A DNA stretch of 18,510 nt from Eubacterium sp. (GTDB lineage: Bacteria; Bacillota; Clostridia; Oscillospirales; Acutalibacteraceae), in NCBI GenBank assembly GCA_017543415.1, contig JAFYGD010000027.1:1-18510 (forward strand). The letters run 5' to 3'. Position 1 is the stretch's first letter. Each line of letters opens with the position of its first letter. The notes beneath the pieces are model-generated. The model did no database searches. It was not told the origin of the DNA and was given only the letters and a program-made list of their open reading frames with translations. The translations under genes were made by a program, and so were the position numbers. This document shows, one piece after another, positions 7,763 to 14,788 of the stretch.

Positions 7763-7765
7763 TTT

Positions 7766-7783
7766 AAGTTAAAAAATTAACAA
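7766..7783. promoter_or_regulatory. Possible Rex (NADH/NAD+-sensing repressor) operator
   Basis: The plus strand reads AAGTTAAAAAATTAACAA. The clostridial Rex site is TTGTTAA-N4-TTAACAA; 12 of the 14 specified positions match, with only the first two bases differing. It lies 3 bases upstream of the rnf -35 element and just before the -35 zone of the divergent promoter. The region is very A/T-rich, which raises the chance of a random match. No rex gene is in the window. Confidence 0.5.
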
Positions 7784-7785
7784 TC

Positions 7786-7814
7786 TTTATTTTATATATA
7801 TTATGTGGTATAAT
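7786..7814 (+). promoter_or_regulatory. Promoter of the two-component system
   Basis: TATAAT (7809-7814) with TG one base upstream (7806-7807) forms an extended -10. The -35 at 17-bp spacing is weak (TTTATT, 7786-7791), which suggests a need for an activator or reliance on the extended -10. Confidence 0.6.
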
Positions 7815-7875
7815 GGTTTATCATTTAATGTTTGTTTAACCTTAAGGCATTAGATTGTTTTCAGAGGTGAAAGCT

Positions 7876-8559
7876 ATGCGTATTCTTATTGTTGAGGATG
7901 AATTCAAGCTTGCGGACGTTGTTGCGTCAAGGCTGAAGAAAGAGAATTACGAGGTTGATATTTCAACCGACGGCGAGGACGGACTTTATAATGCCGAAAG
8001 CGGCATTTACGATTTGATTATCCTTGACGTCATGCTGCCTAAAATGAACGGCTTTGAAATTCTTAAGGAGCTGCGCAGCGAAAAAATTGATACAAAGGTT
8101 ATAATGCTTACCGCAAAGTCAATGCTTGAGGATAAGCTTGAAGGGCTTACGGGCGGCGCTAACGATTATGTAACAAAGCCGTTTCATATTGACGAGCTTG
8201 TTGCAAGGGTTAACGTTCAGTTAAGGCAGGACAGCAAAAACGCGCCTGCCGAATACATTGAGTTTGAGGATATACGCCTTAATACAAAAAATTCAAAGCT
8301 TACCTGCAGCGCAACCGGCGAGGAAATATCCGTAATCAACAAGGAGTTTCAGCTCCTTGAATACTTTATTTCAAACCCGAATCAGATTCTTTCAAAGGAT
8401 ATGATTTACGATAAGGTATGGGGCTACGATAACGAAATTGAAAGCAACAACCTTGAAGCATACCTTTCCTTTATCCGCAGAAAGCTTAAGGCTGTCGGTT
8501 CAAAGGTGAATATAAAAGCGGTCAGGGGAATGGGCTACAGAATGGAGATTGTTCAATGA
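7876..8559 (+). CDS. OmpR/PhoB-family response regulator
   Basis: A 227-residue DNA-binding response regulator. The receiver domain (about 1-115) has the acidic pair E7/D8, the phosphoacceptor D51 (IILDVMLPK), a conserved Thr/Ser (MLTAKS) and the KPF motif (YVTKPFH). The C-terminal part (about 130-227) is a winged-helix domain, ending in RRKLKAVGSKVNIKAVRG and GYRME, the usual recognition helix and wing. I choose the ATG at 7876, preceded by AGAGGTG, over the in-frame TTG at 7855. It overlaps the kinase gene by 4 bases (ATGA), so the two form a translationally coupled pair. It is divergent from rnf, making rnf a candidate target, but nothing in the sequence proves this. Confidence 0.93.
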   Translation: MRILIVEDEFKLADVVASRLKKENYEVDISTDGEDGLYNAESGIYDLIILDVMLPKMNGFEILKELRSEKIDTKVIMLTAKSMLEDKLEGLTGGANDYVTKPFHIDELVARVNVQLRQDSKNAPAEYIEFEDIRLNTKNSKLTCSATGEEISVINKEFQLLEYFISNPNQILSKDMIYDKVWGYDNEIESNNLEAYLSFIRRKLKAVGSKVNIKAVRGMGYRMEIVQ

Positions 8560-9782
8560 AAAAACTGAAAAAACAGATTTTCCTTCTGGTATTTTTAATA
8601 CTAACCGTTATTACAACAACGGTGTTCGGCGTTTACAACGCGCAGCTTTACAGTCAGCAGAAAAAAGCCGTTGAGCGCAGCCTTAATCAGACTATGAGAG
8701 TAGGCGTGGGCGGCTTTGATTTTATGATTAATATGCCCGACGAGCAGCCGAGAAAGATTGACGATTTCGGCAATATTATGTTTATGGACAGAACGGTTTA
8801 TACCGTTGTTCTTGACTCGGATAATTCTGCCGCTTCGGTAATCAACCACGCAAACAACGGTGTGTCGGACAGCGATATTGCAGAGCTTGCCTCAAAGCTT
8901 ATGCAGCGCGGCAGCGGGGTGCATATCGGCAGCCTGTATTTTTCGCGCTATTCATATAAATATGACCCGCAAAGCCTGATTACCATTGTTGATAATTCCA
9001 CCGCAAACGAGTATTTAAGGCAGACCGCATGGTATTCAATTATTCTTTTTGTTCTGATAGAAATGCTGTTTGTAATGGTTGCAAAAACGCTTGCAAGCAA
9101 AATTTCAAAGCCCGTTGAGGACAGCTTTATAAAGCAGAAGCAGTTTATTGCGGACGCCTCGCACGAGCTTAAAACTCCGCTTGCGGTTATTATGGCAAGC
9201 TCAGACGCACTTGAAGCCAATCCTTCGGAAAGGAAATGGCTTGATAATATTAAAACCGAAAGTGACAGGATGAATAAGCTGATAGCAGACCTGCTTGACC
9301 TTGCAAAGAGCGAGGCGGTTGACGATAAATCTCAGTTTGCACCCGCCAACCTTTCAAAAATCGTTGAAAAAAGCGTGCTCACCTTTGAGGGCGTAATGTT
9401 TGAAAAGGGCGTGCTTTTAAGCGATGATATACAAGAGGGAATAGAACTTAACGTTAATGAATTTAAAATTCAGCAGCTTATGTCTATCCTGCTTGATAAC
9501 GCCGTTAAGCACAGCGAAACGGGTAAGACGGTAAGCGTTACCCTTAAAAAAGAAAAGAATATTGTTCTTACCGTTACCAATGAGGGCGAGGGAATTCCAA
9601 AAGGGGAAGAGGAAAAGATATTTGAGCGCTTTTACCGCGCTGATGACAGCCGCAACAGGGCTGATAACCGCTACGGCTTAGGGCTTGCTATTGCAAAGAA
9701 TATCTGCCAGAGCCATAACGCCCAAATCTCCGCTAAAAGCGAAAACGGCAAAACAACGTTTACAGTAATATTCAACATATAA
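8556..9782 (+). CDS. Sensor histidine kinase
   Basis: A 408-residue membrane kinase and partner of the preceding regulator. Membrane helix 1 lies at about 7-27, an extracytoplasmic sensor segment of about 130 residues (28-157) follows, then helix 2 (about 158-178). The dimerisation/phosphoacceptor domain has ASHELKTP with H203. The ATPase domain shows the N box LLDNAVKHS, G1 NEGEGIP, the F box IFERFYR and G2 YGLGLAIAK. No clear HAMP domain is seen; the phosphoacceptor helix comes about 20 residues after helix 2. The sensor segment shows no Cys pair and no domain I can name, so the signal is unknown. The stop lies just before a shared terminator. Confidence 0.93.
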   Translation: MKKLKKQIFLLVFLILTVITTTVFGVYNAQLYSQQKKAVERSLNQTMRVGVGGFDFMINMPDEQPRKIDDFGNIMFMDRTVYTVVLDSDNSAASVINHANNGVSDSDIAELASKLMQRGSGVHIGSLYFSRYSYKYDPQSLITIVDNSTANEYLRQTAWYSIILFVLIEMLFVMVAKTLASKISKPVEDSFIKQKQFIADASHELKTPLAVIMASSDALEANPSERKWLDNIKTESDRMNKLIADLLDLAKSEAVDDKSQFAPANLSKIVEKSVLTFEGVMFEKGVLLSDDIQEGIELNVNEFKIQQLMSILLDNAVKHSETGKTVSVTLKKEKNIVLTVTNEGEGIPKGEEEKIFERFYRADDSRNRADNRYGLGLAIAKNICQSHNAQISAKSENGKTTFTVIFNI

Positions 9783-9814
9783 AAAAGTGACTGAATTATT
9801 CAGTCACTTTTTTT
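9781..9814. terminator. Bidirectional terminator between the kinase and the GNAT gene
   Basis: GTGACTGAA (9787-9795), loop TTA, TTCAGTCAC (9799-9807), flanked by AAAAAA on the left and TTTTTTT on the right. It serves both converging genes. The stop codon of the minus-strand gene (9804-9806) lies inside the stem. Confidence 0.92.
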
Positions 9815-10685
9815 CAATCTCATAAGCGGTGTGTCCTTTAGGATAGTCCTCAAGAGTACCTCTGACGGAATAACCGTTTTTTGTGAAAAAGTCAATGTTC
9901 CAGTCGCACGCATTACCTATAAAAAGATATGTGCCTTTTTCCTTTGCTTCGCGCTCAACCTGACTTAGCAGATACGAGCCGATACCCTTATTTCTGTAAA
10001 GCTCTTCTACCCATACGCCGTCAATGTCGGTGCTCATATCGGCATCAACCTCGGCAAGTACGGCAGCGATAATATTTCCGTCTGCGTCAACAAGCTTTCT
10101 GTTAAGCGGGATATCTTCATTACTGTTCGGAGGGATGAATCTATCACAGTACCGGTCAAGTCCTTCATCAACGGTTTTTGCGTCTTCGTCGCCTCCGGGT
10201 TTGACAGTGTAGCGTTTCTCCGCACTGTTGTTTTTCGGGGTATAGTCGGGAGCGTTTTTATCAAGCCGTTTTGCCATAGACCAGCCTGTATGTCCTTTCG
10301 GCAAATCGTGGTTAACCGTAAACACCTTAAAACCGTGTTTTTCATAAAGCGGTCTTGCCATAAAGTCCAGAGTTCCGAGACAAATGTAGTAACAGCCTTT
10401 TTCTTTTGAAATCTGTTCGGCGGCGCGTATCAGCATTGAGCCGATACCGTTGTGACGGTACTGTTCGTTTACCCAAAGCTGTGCCAGTACAGCCCTTCCC
10501 CATTTGTGAATGTTTACTATGCACCCGCCGATTACCTTGCCGTCCTCGTCCTCCACTTTATAGACAAACCGTTCTTCTTCGGTGCGGGGGACGGAAGGCG
10601 CCATAGAATCAGCATATTCGCTGAGCTTTTTTTCAATGAGTTCTTTTTCCTCATCCGTTAAAGGTTTAATTTCGTATTCAATCAT
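9804..10685 (-). CDS. Protein of two tandem GNAT acetyltransferase domains
   Basis: 293 residues made of two GNAT units (about 1-141 and 158-293). Both have the acetyl-CoA pyrophosphate loop: YRHNGIGSMLI in the first and YRNKGIGSYLL in the second. Each ends with a matching segment (LPKGHTGWSM and YPKGHTAYEI), so the protein arose by internal duplication. The linker (about 142-157) is polar. GNAT proteins transfer acetyl groups to amines; the substrate here is unknown. In such pairs one unit is often only structural. The start is one base after the TfoX-like stop, with a weak purine-rich ribosome site, suggesting coupling. It is the last gene of the FeoAB operon. Confidence 0.85.
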   Translation of the reverse strand: MIEYEIKPLTDEEKELIEKKLSEYADSMAPSVPRTEEERFVYKVEDEDGKVIGGCIVNIHKWGRAVLAQLWVNEQYRHNGIGSMLIRAAEQISKEKGCYYICLGTLDFMARPLYEKHGFKVFTVNHDLPKGHTGWSMAKRLDKNAPDYTPKNNSAEKRYTVKPGGDEDAKTVDEGLDRYCDRFIPPNSNEDIPLNRKLVDADGNIIAAVLAEVDADMSTDIDGVWVEELYRNKGIGSYLLSQVEREAKEKGTYLFIGNACDWNIDFFTKNGYSVRGTLEDYPKGHTAYEIEKK

Positions 10686-10686
10686 A

Positions 10687-10992
10687 TTACTTTCTCTTTT
10701 CGGGCAGTTCGGCGGCTACCGCGGGGATTAATTCGTTTAATAAATCTTTATTATCCGCGTCTGCCAAAAGCATTTCCTTTGCTCCATCGTACGGAAGTTC
10801 ATACTGCGCGTCAGGCATAAGCTCAACGGCGGATTTAACGGGTTTAACCAAAAATCTGTTGTCATAAATTCCGCCTATAACCTTACCCTCATAGTAAATT
10901 ATATATTCGCCCATCATAGCCCTGTAGGTAACCCCGTCAAGGTCCGAAAGCTGTTCCAAAATGTAGTTAAGATAATCTTTTGTTGAAGCCAT
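10687..10992 (-). CDS. Small protein with a TfoX N-terminal-like domain
   Basis: 101 residues, matching in length and sequence style the stand-alone TfoX N-terminal domain family. The recognisable core is the RAMMGEYIIYYEGKVIGGIYD region (about 24-44), followed by LVKP and a C-terminal helix. In gammaproteobacteria TfoX/Sxy governs competence, but short Firmicute members have no established role. I choose the ATG at 10992, with GGAG about 6 bases upstream, instead of the in-frame ATG at 11019, which lies inside the upstream gene. It starts one base after the CDF stop, and the GNAT gene starts one base after its own stop, so all three are tightly coupled. Confidence 0.8.
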   Translation of the reverse strand: MASTKDYLNYILEQLSDLDGVTYRAMMGEYIIYYEGKVIGGIYDNRFLVKPVKSAVELMPDAQYELPYDGAKEMLLADADNKDLLNELIPAVAAELPEKRK

Positions 10993-10993
10993 A

Positions 10994-12160
10994 TCATTCT
11001 CCTGTATATGAGTGTTCAACAGTTATATCTGCGGGTAACTCCTTTAGCCTGTCGCCGAAAAGAAGTGTTAAATCCCTTTTGATTTCGTCATTGTCCTTTT
11101 CGCTTTCAAACGGAACCACAACGTCAAAGGAAAGACGCTTTTCTCCGTCCTTTTCAATTATTCTCAAATCGTGAAAGCCGAGCCTTGAATCGTATTCGTT
11201 AATCAGCTCTGCCGTCTTTTCCCTGCAGTACATCAGCGTTTCGTCGCCCTGCACAACGGGGTCCATATGTATGCACATAACAACGCCGAGCTTTTCGGCA
11301 ATCTCACGTTCGGCGCGGTCTATTTCATCGTGTATTTCAACTATATCCGCGTCTGCGGGTACCTCCGCATGGGCGGAGGCAATTATGTTTTCGGCGCCGT
11401 AGCTGTGAACAATCAAATCGTGAACGCCCGTTACAAGCGGAGCGGAAAGGATTATCCTTTCAAGCTCGTCGGTAAGCTCCTTTGAAGGCGGCTCTCCGAG
11501 CAGCGGACCTATAATTTCTTTAAGAATATCAATTCCCGAAATAAAAACGAATACCGCAACGCCAACGCCGATTATTCCGTCTGCAAGCGCGCTTTTGAAT
11601 ATTACCCATACCGCAAGCGCGGCTATCGTTGCAAGAGTTGAAAAGCAGTCGTTAATGCTGTCCTGCTTTACGGCTTTCAGGTTTATGTTGTCCGTAAGCC
11701 TGAAAAGTTTGTTGTTGAAATACGCCATCCAGAGCTTAACAAGGATAGCGGCAGCAAGCGCTGCAACGTACCATGGGCTGAAGGTTAAAGCCTTCGGGTG
11801 AAGAATTTTTATTACCGAGCTTTTTGCAAGCTCAAAGCCCATGATGAAAATTGAAAATGTAACAATAAGCGCTGAAATGTATTCAATCCTGCCGTGACCG
11901 AAGGGGTGCTCTCTGTCGCCCTCCTTTGAAGCAAGCAACGCGCCCGTAATTGTAACGGCGTTCGTTGCTCCGTCCGAAAGATTGTTTACCGCGTCGGCTG
12001 TAATTGCAACGGAGCCCGAAAGCGCACCTATAATGAATTTAACCGCGCATAGCAGAAGGTTACAGGAAAGCCCTGCAATACCGCTTAAAACGGAATAGCC
12101 CTCCCTTGTGCCGCCGAAACGGCTTTTTTTGTTGAACAGTTTTATAATCAATTCTGACAA
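10994..12160 (-). CDS. Cation diffusion facilitator (CDF) metal exporter, probably Mn2+-type
   Basis: 388 residues with about six membrane helices in the first 215 residues and a cytoplasmic dimerisation domain after that. CDF proteins export divalent metals in exchange for protons. The transport-site residues are N59 and D63 in helix 2 (NNLSD) and D167 and D171 in helix 5 (DSIND). This N-D-D-D set is the one described for manganese exporters such as pneumococcal MntE, whereas zinc exporters have His at some of these places. The HPFGHGRIEY motif (85-94) is intact. The C-terminal domain is longer than the minimal one, with a second HxxE/Cys-containing part (about 290-388). The start is TTG at 12160, because AAGGTG lies 6 bases upstream; this site includes the FeoB stop. 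It follows the FeoAB gene by 5 bases. Confidence 0.87.
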   Translation of the reverse strand: MSELIIKLFNKKSRFGGTREGYSVLSGIAGLSCNLLLCAVKFIIGALSGSVAITADAVNNLSDGATNAVTITGALLASKEGDREHPFGHGRIEYISALIVTFSIFIMGFELAKSSVIKILHPKALTFSPWYVAALAAAILVKLWMAYFNNKLFRLTDNINLKAVKQDSINDCFSTLATIAALAVWVIFKSALADGIIGVGVAVFVFISGIDILKEIIGPLLGEPPSKELTDELERIILSAPLVTGVHDLIVHSYGAENIIASAHAEVPADADIVEIHDEIDRAEREIAEKLGVVMCIHMDPVVQGDETLMYCREKTAELINEYDSRLGFHDLRIIEKDGEKRLSFDVVVPFESEKDNDEIKRDLTLLFGDRLKELPADITVEHSYTGE

Positions 12161-12165
12161 TTATA

Positions 12166-14517
12166 TCACCTTAATACAAATGAAAGCACTGTGTAAACAA
12201 CGCCCGAGCACAGCCACGCAACGCCGCATTGAAGAGCGACAATACCGAGCGCCCATTTAACGCCGAGCTCGCGTTTAACTGCGGCGATTGCAGCAACGCA
12301 GGGGGTGTAAAGTAAACAGAACACAAGCAGCGAAACGGCAGCCTTCGGAGTAATTGCCGCTGTAATTCCCGCGGTTCCTCCAAAGAGCACTGAAAGGGTT
12401 GAAACAACGCTTTCCTTCGCCATAAAGCCGGTAATAAGCGAGGTTGCGATTCTCCAGTCGCCGAAACCGAGAGGCCTGAATACCGGAGCAATCCATCCCG
12501 CTATAACGGCAAGTATGCTGTCCTTTGAATTGTTCACCATTTCAAGATGGAAGTTAAAAGTTCTTAAGAACCAGATTACAATAGATGCAATAAAGATTAC
12601 CGTAAACGCCCTTGTTATAAAGTCCTTGGATTTTTCCCAGAGCAGCTGAAGAATATTCTTCGCGCTGGGCATACGGTAGTTCGGCAGCTCCATAACAAAC
12701 GGAACGGCCTCGCCCTTAAACGCAGTCGCCTTTGAAACAACTGCGGTAAGTATTCCCATAATTATTCCGAAGGCGTAAAGAAATACCATTACAAGCGCGG
12801 AATGGTTTGGGAAGAAGGCAGAAGAAAACAGCGCATATATAGGCAGCTTTGCTGTGCAGCTCATAAACGGAATGAGCATTATTGTCATCTTTCTGTCACG
12901 CGCGGAGGGAAGGGTGCGGCTGCTCATAACGCCCGGAACGGAACAGCCGAAGCCTATCAGCATAGGTACTATACTCCGTCCCGAAAGTCCGATTTTCCTC
13001 AGCGGTTTGTCCATAACAAAGGCAATTCTTGCCATATATCCCGTATCCTCAAGCAGCGAAAGGAAGAAGAACAGAATAACGATAATCGGAATAAAGCTCA
13101 AAACGCTGCCTACTCCGCCGAAAATACCGTCAATTATAAGCGAGCGCACAAGCTCGTTCGTATGCCATGCGGTAAGGTTTGCATCAACAGCCTGTGACAG
13201 GGCGTTGATACCCTGCTCAAGAATATCCTGAAGGAATTTACCGAAAACGCCGAAGGTCAGCCAGAAAATAAGACCTATTATTACAATAAAGGACGGAAGC
13301 GCGGTATATTTGCCCGTAAGAACGGAGTCAATTTTTCTGCTGCGCTCACGCTCTCTGCTCTCCTTCGGCTTGATTACACATTGCTCAACGAGCTTCTGAA
13401 TGAATGAAAAGCGCATGTCCGCAATAGCGGCGGCACGGTCAAGCCCGCGTTCATCCTCCATCTGAGTGATAATATGCTCAACGAATTCCTCTTCGTTTTC
13501 GTCAAGCTTAAGCGCGGCGCTTATGCGTTCGTCGCCCTCAACAAGCTTTGTTGCCGCAAAGCGAACGGGTATGCCCGCGTCAAGCGCGTGGTCTTCAATA
13601 AGGTGCATTATTCCGTGAAGGCAGCGGTGTACCGCGCCGTTGTGGTCGGTTTCATCGCAGAAATCGTAGCGCCTCGGCTTTTCCTGATATTTCGCAATAT
13701 GCACCGCGTGCTTTACAAGCTCCTTAACGCCTTCGTTTTTGGATGCCGAAATGGGAACAACGGGTATTCCGAGAGCGTCCTCCATTTCGTTTATAAGTAC
13801 GGAGCCGCCGTTTCCCCTTACCTCGTCCATCATATTAAGGGCAAGCACCATGGGTATTTCAAGCTCCATCAGCTGCATTGTAAGGTAAAGGTTTCTTTCA
13901 ATAGCGGTTGCGTCAACGATGTTGATTATTGCTTTGGGCTTTTCGTTTAATATGTACTGCCTTGAAACTATTTCCTCGTTGGTATAGGGCGAAAGGGAAT
14001 AAATACCGGGAAGGTCAACAACCTCCGTGTTGTCAAAGTTTTTAATTGAACCGCTCTTTCTGTCAACCGTAACTCCGGGGAAGTTGCCTATGTGCTGGTT
14101 TGAGCCCGTTAGCTGATTGAAAAGCGTCGTCTTTCCGCAGTTCTGGTTTCCCGCAAGGGCAAAGCTTAAAACGGTACCCTCGGGCAGCGGGTTTTCCTCC
14201 GCCTTTACGTGGTACTTTCCTTCCTCGCCGAGTCCGGGGTGGGCAAGCCTCGGCTTTGGCTTTGAGCTTTCCTTTTCGGAAGCGCGGGGAATTTTTTTAA
14301 CCTCAATATTTTCCGCGTCTGCGTTTCTCAGCGTAAGCTCGTAACCGTGAATACGGTATTCCGCAGGGTCGCCCATAGGCGCAAATTTAACAAGCGTAAT
14401 CTCCGCTCCCGGTATTACGCCCATGTCAAGAAAGTGCTGCCTTAACGCGCCTTCGCCGCCAACGCTTTCAATTATTCCCGTCTGATTGATTTCAAGTTTG
14501 TTTAATTTCATTTTCAT
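12166..14517 (-). CDS. feoB: FeoA-FeoB fusion, GTP-dependent ferrous (or other divalent) metal importer
   Basis: 783 residues. Residues 1-76 are a FeoA (SH3-like) domain with APMGDP and GYELTLR; 77-115 are a polar linker. Next is the FeoB G domain with G1 GNQNCGKT (123-130), G3 DLPG (168-171), G4 NMMD (228-231) and G5 SAS (257-259). The membrane part (from about 408) has two gate motifs with a Cys each, GCSVPG (C525) and SCTAKLP (C554), and ends at Arg 783 without a Cys-rich tail. G1 has Gln and Cys where classical FeoB has Pro and Ser. Its FeoA domain resembles the free FeoA at 17007-17225. Its promoter has no GTTAG-N6-CTAAC box. Ferrous iron is the default substrate; the linked Mn-type exporter leaves room for Mn2+. 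Confidence 0.92.
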   Translation of the reverse strand: MKMKLNKLEINQTGIIESVGGEGALRQHFLDMGVIPGAEITLVKFAPMGDPAEYRIHGYELTLRNADAENIEVKKIPRASEKESSKPKPRLAHPGLGEEGKYHVKAEENPLPEGTVLSFALAGNQNCGKTTLFNQLTGSNQHIGNFPGVTVDRKSGSIKNFDNTEVVDLPGIYSLSPYTNEEIVSRQYILNEKPKAIINIVDATAIERNLYLTMQLMELEIPMVLALNMMDEVRGNGGSVLINEMEDALGIPVVPISASKNEGVKELVKHAVHIAKYQEKPRRYDFCDETDHNGAVHRCLHGIMHLIEDHALDAGIPVRFAATKLVEGDERISAALKLDENEEEFVEHIITQMEDERGLDRAAAIADMRFSFIQKLVEQCVIKPKESRERERSRKIDSVLTGKYTALPSFIVIIGLIFWLTFGVFGKFLQDILEQGINALSQAVDANLTAWHTNELVRSLIIDGIFGGVGSVLSFIPIIVILFFFLSLLEDTGYMARIAFVMDKPLRKIGLSGRSIVPMLIGFGCSVPGVMSSRTLPSARDRKMTIMLIPFMSCTAKLPIYALFSSAFFPNHSALVMVFLYAFGIIMGILTAVVSKATAFKGEAVPFVMELPNYRMPSAKNILQLLWEKSKDFITRAFTVIFIASIVIWFLRTFNFHLEMVNNSKDSILAVIAGWIAPVFRPLGFGDWRIATSLITGFMAKESVVSTLSVLFGGTAGITAAITPKAAVSLLVFCLLYTPCVAAIAAVKRELGVKWALGIVALQCGVAWLCSGVVYTVLSFVLR

Positions 14518-14551
14518 ATCCGTTGCTTAATAGTATTCTGTGTTTCTGAAT

Positions 14552-14581
14552 ATTATAACATAAAAATAACCGCCCTGTCAA
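14552..14581 (-). promoter_or_regulatory. Promoter of the FeoAB-CDF operon, overlapping the upstream terminator
   Basis: On the minus strand: TTGACA (14576-14581), an 18-bp spacer, TATAAT (14552-14557). Both hexamers are perfect consensus. The -35 box lies in the loop and edge of the terminator hairpin of the preceding operon. No copy of the GTTAG-N6-CTAAC box is present, unlike the feoA promoter. Confidence 0.8.
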
Positions 14582-14594
14582 AAGGCGGTTATTT
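14564..14594 (-). terminator. Terminator of the feoA-feoA-feoB operon
   Basis: An 11-bp perfect stem, AAATAACCGCC (14564-14574) with GGCGGTTATTT (14584-14594), and a 9-base loop. On the minus strand it ends in TTATTTTTA. It begins 6 bases after the stop of the small Cys-rich gene. Confidence 0.85.
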
Positions 14595-14600
14595 AAAATA

Positions 14601-14762
14601 TCAGTTACCGTGATGGCAGTCAGCCGAGTGCGGACAGTTTGCACATTTTTGACCGCAGGCTCCTATGCCGTTCTTCTTATCCTTCACGATTCTTCGTATT
14701 GCAAGGAAAACGACAAGCCCTATAACTGCTATTGTCAAAATGGTTATAACAATATTCGGCAT
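14601..14762 (-). CDS. FeoB-associated Cys-rich membrane protein
   Basis: A 53-residue gene: an N-terminal membrane helix (about 3-22), a basic patch (RRIVKDKK), then a short tail with C36, C40, C43 and C49 (CGQKCANCPHSADCHH). This matches the small FeoB-associated Cys-rich proteins that follow feoB in many Firmicutes, proposed to handle iron at the cytoplasmic mouth of FeoB or assist its assembly. The ATG at 14760-14762 is preceded by GGAG 8 bases upstream; the ATGATG a few bases earlier is out of frame and soon stops. It begins 26 bases after the feoB stop and is the last gene before the terminator. Confidence 0.88.
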   Translation of the reverse strand: MPNIVITILTIAVIGLVVFLAIRRIVKDKKNGIGACGQKCANCPHSADCHHGN

Positions 14763-14788
14763 TTCATCATCTCCTTATATAATTTGAA

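Noticed and set aside
13474..13950. A 158-codon plus-strand frame opposite the FeoA-FeoB gene
   Set aside because: It is antisense to the conserved G domain, has no recognisable family and is explained by codon bias of the real gene.
14518..14580. Possible GTTAG-N6-CTAAC box at the FeoA-FeoB promoter
   Set aside because: I looked for both half-sites on both strands and found none; only TTGCTTAATAG comes near, without symmetry.
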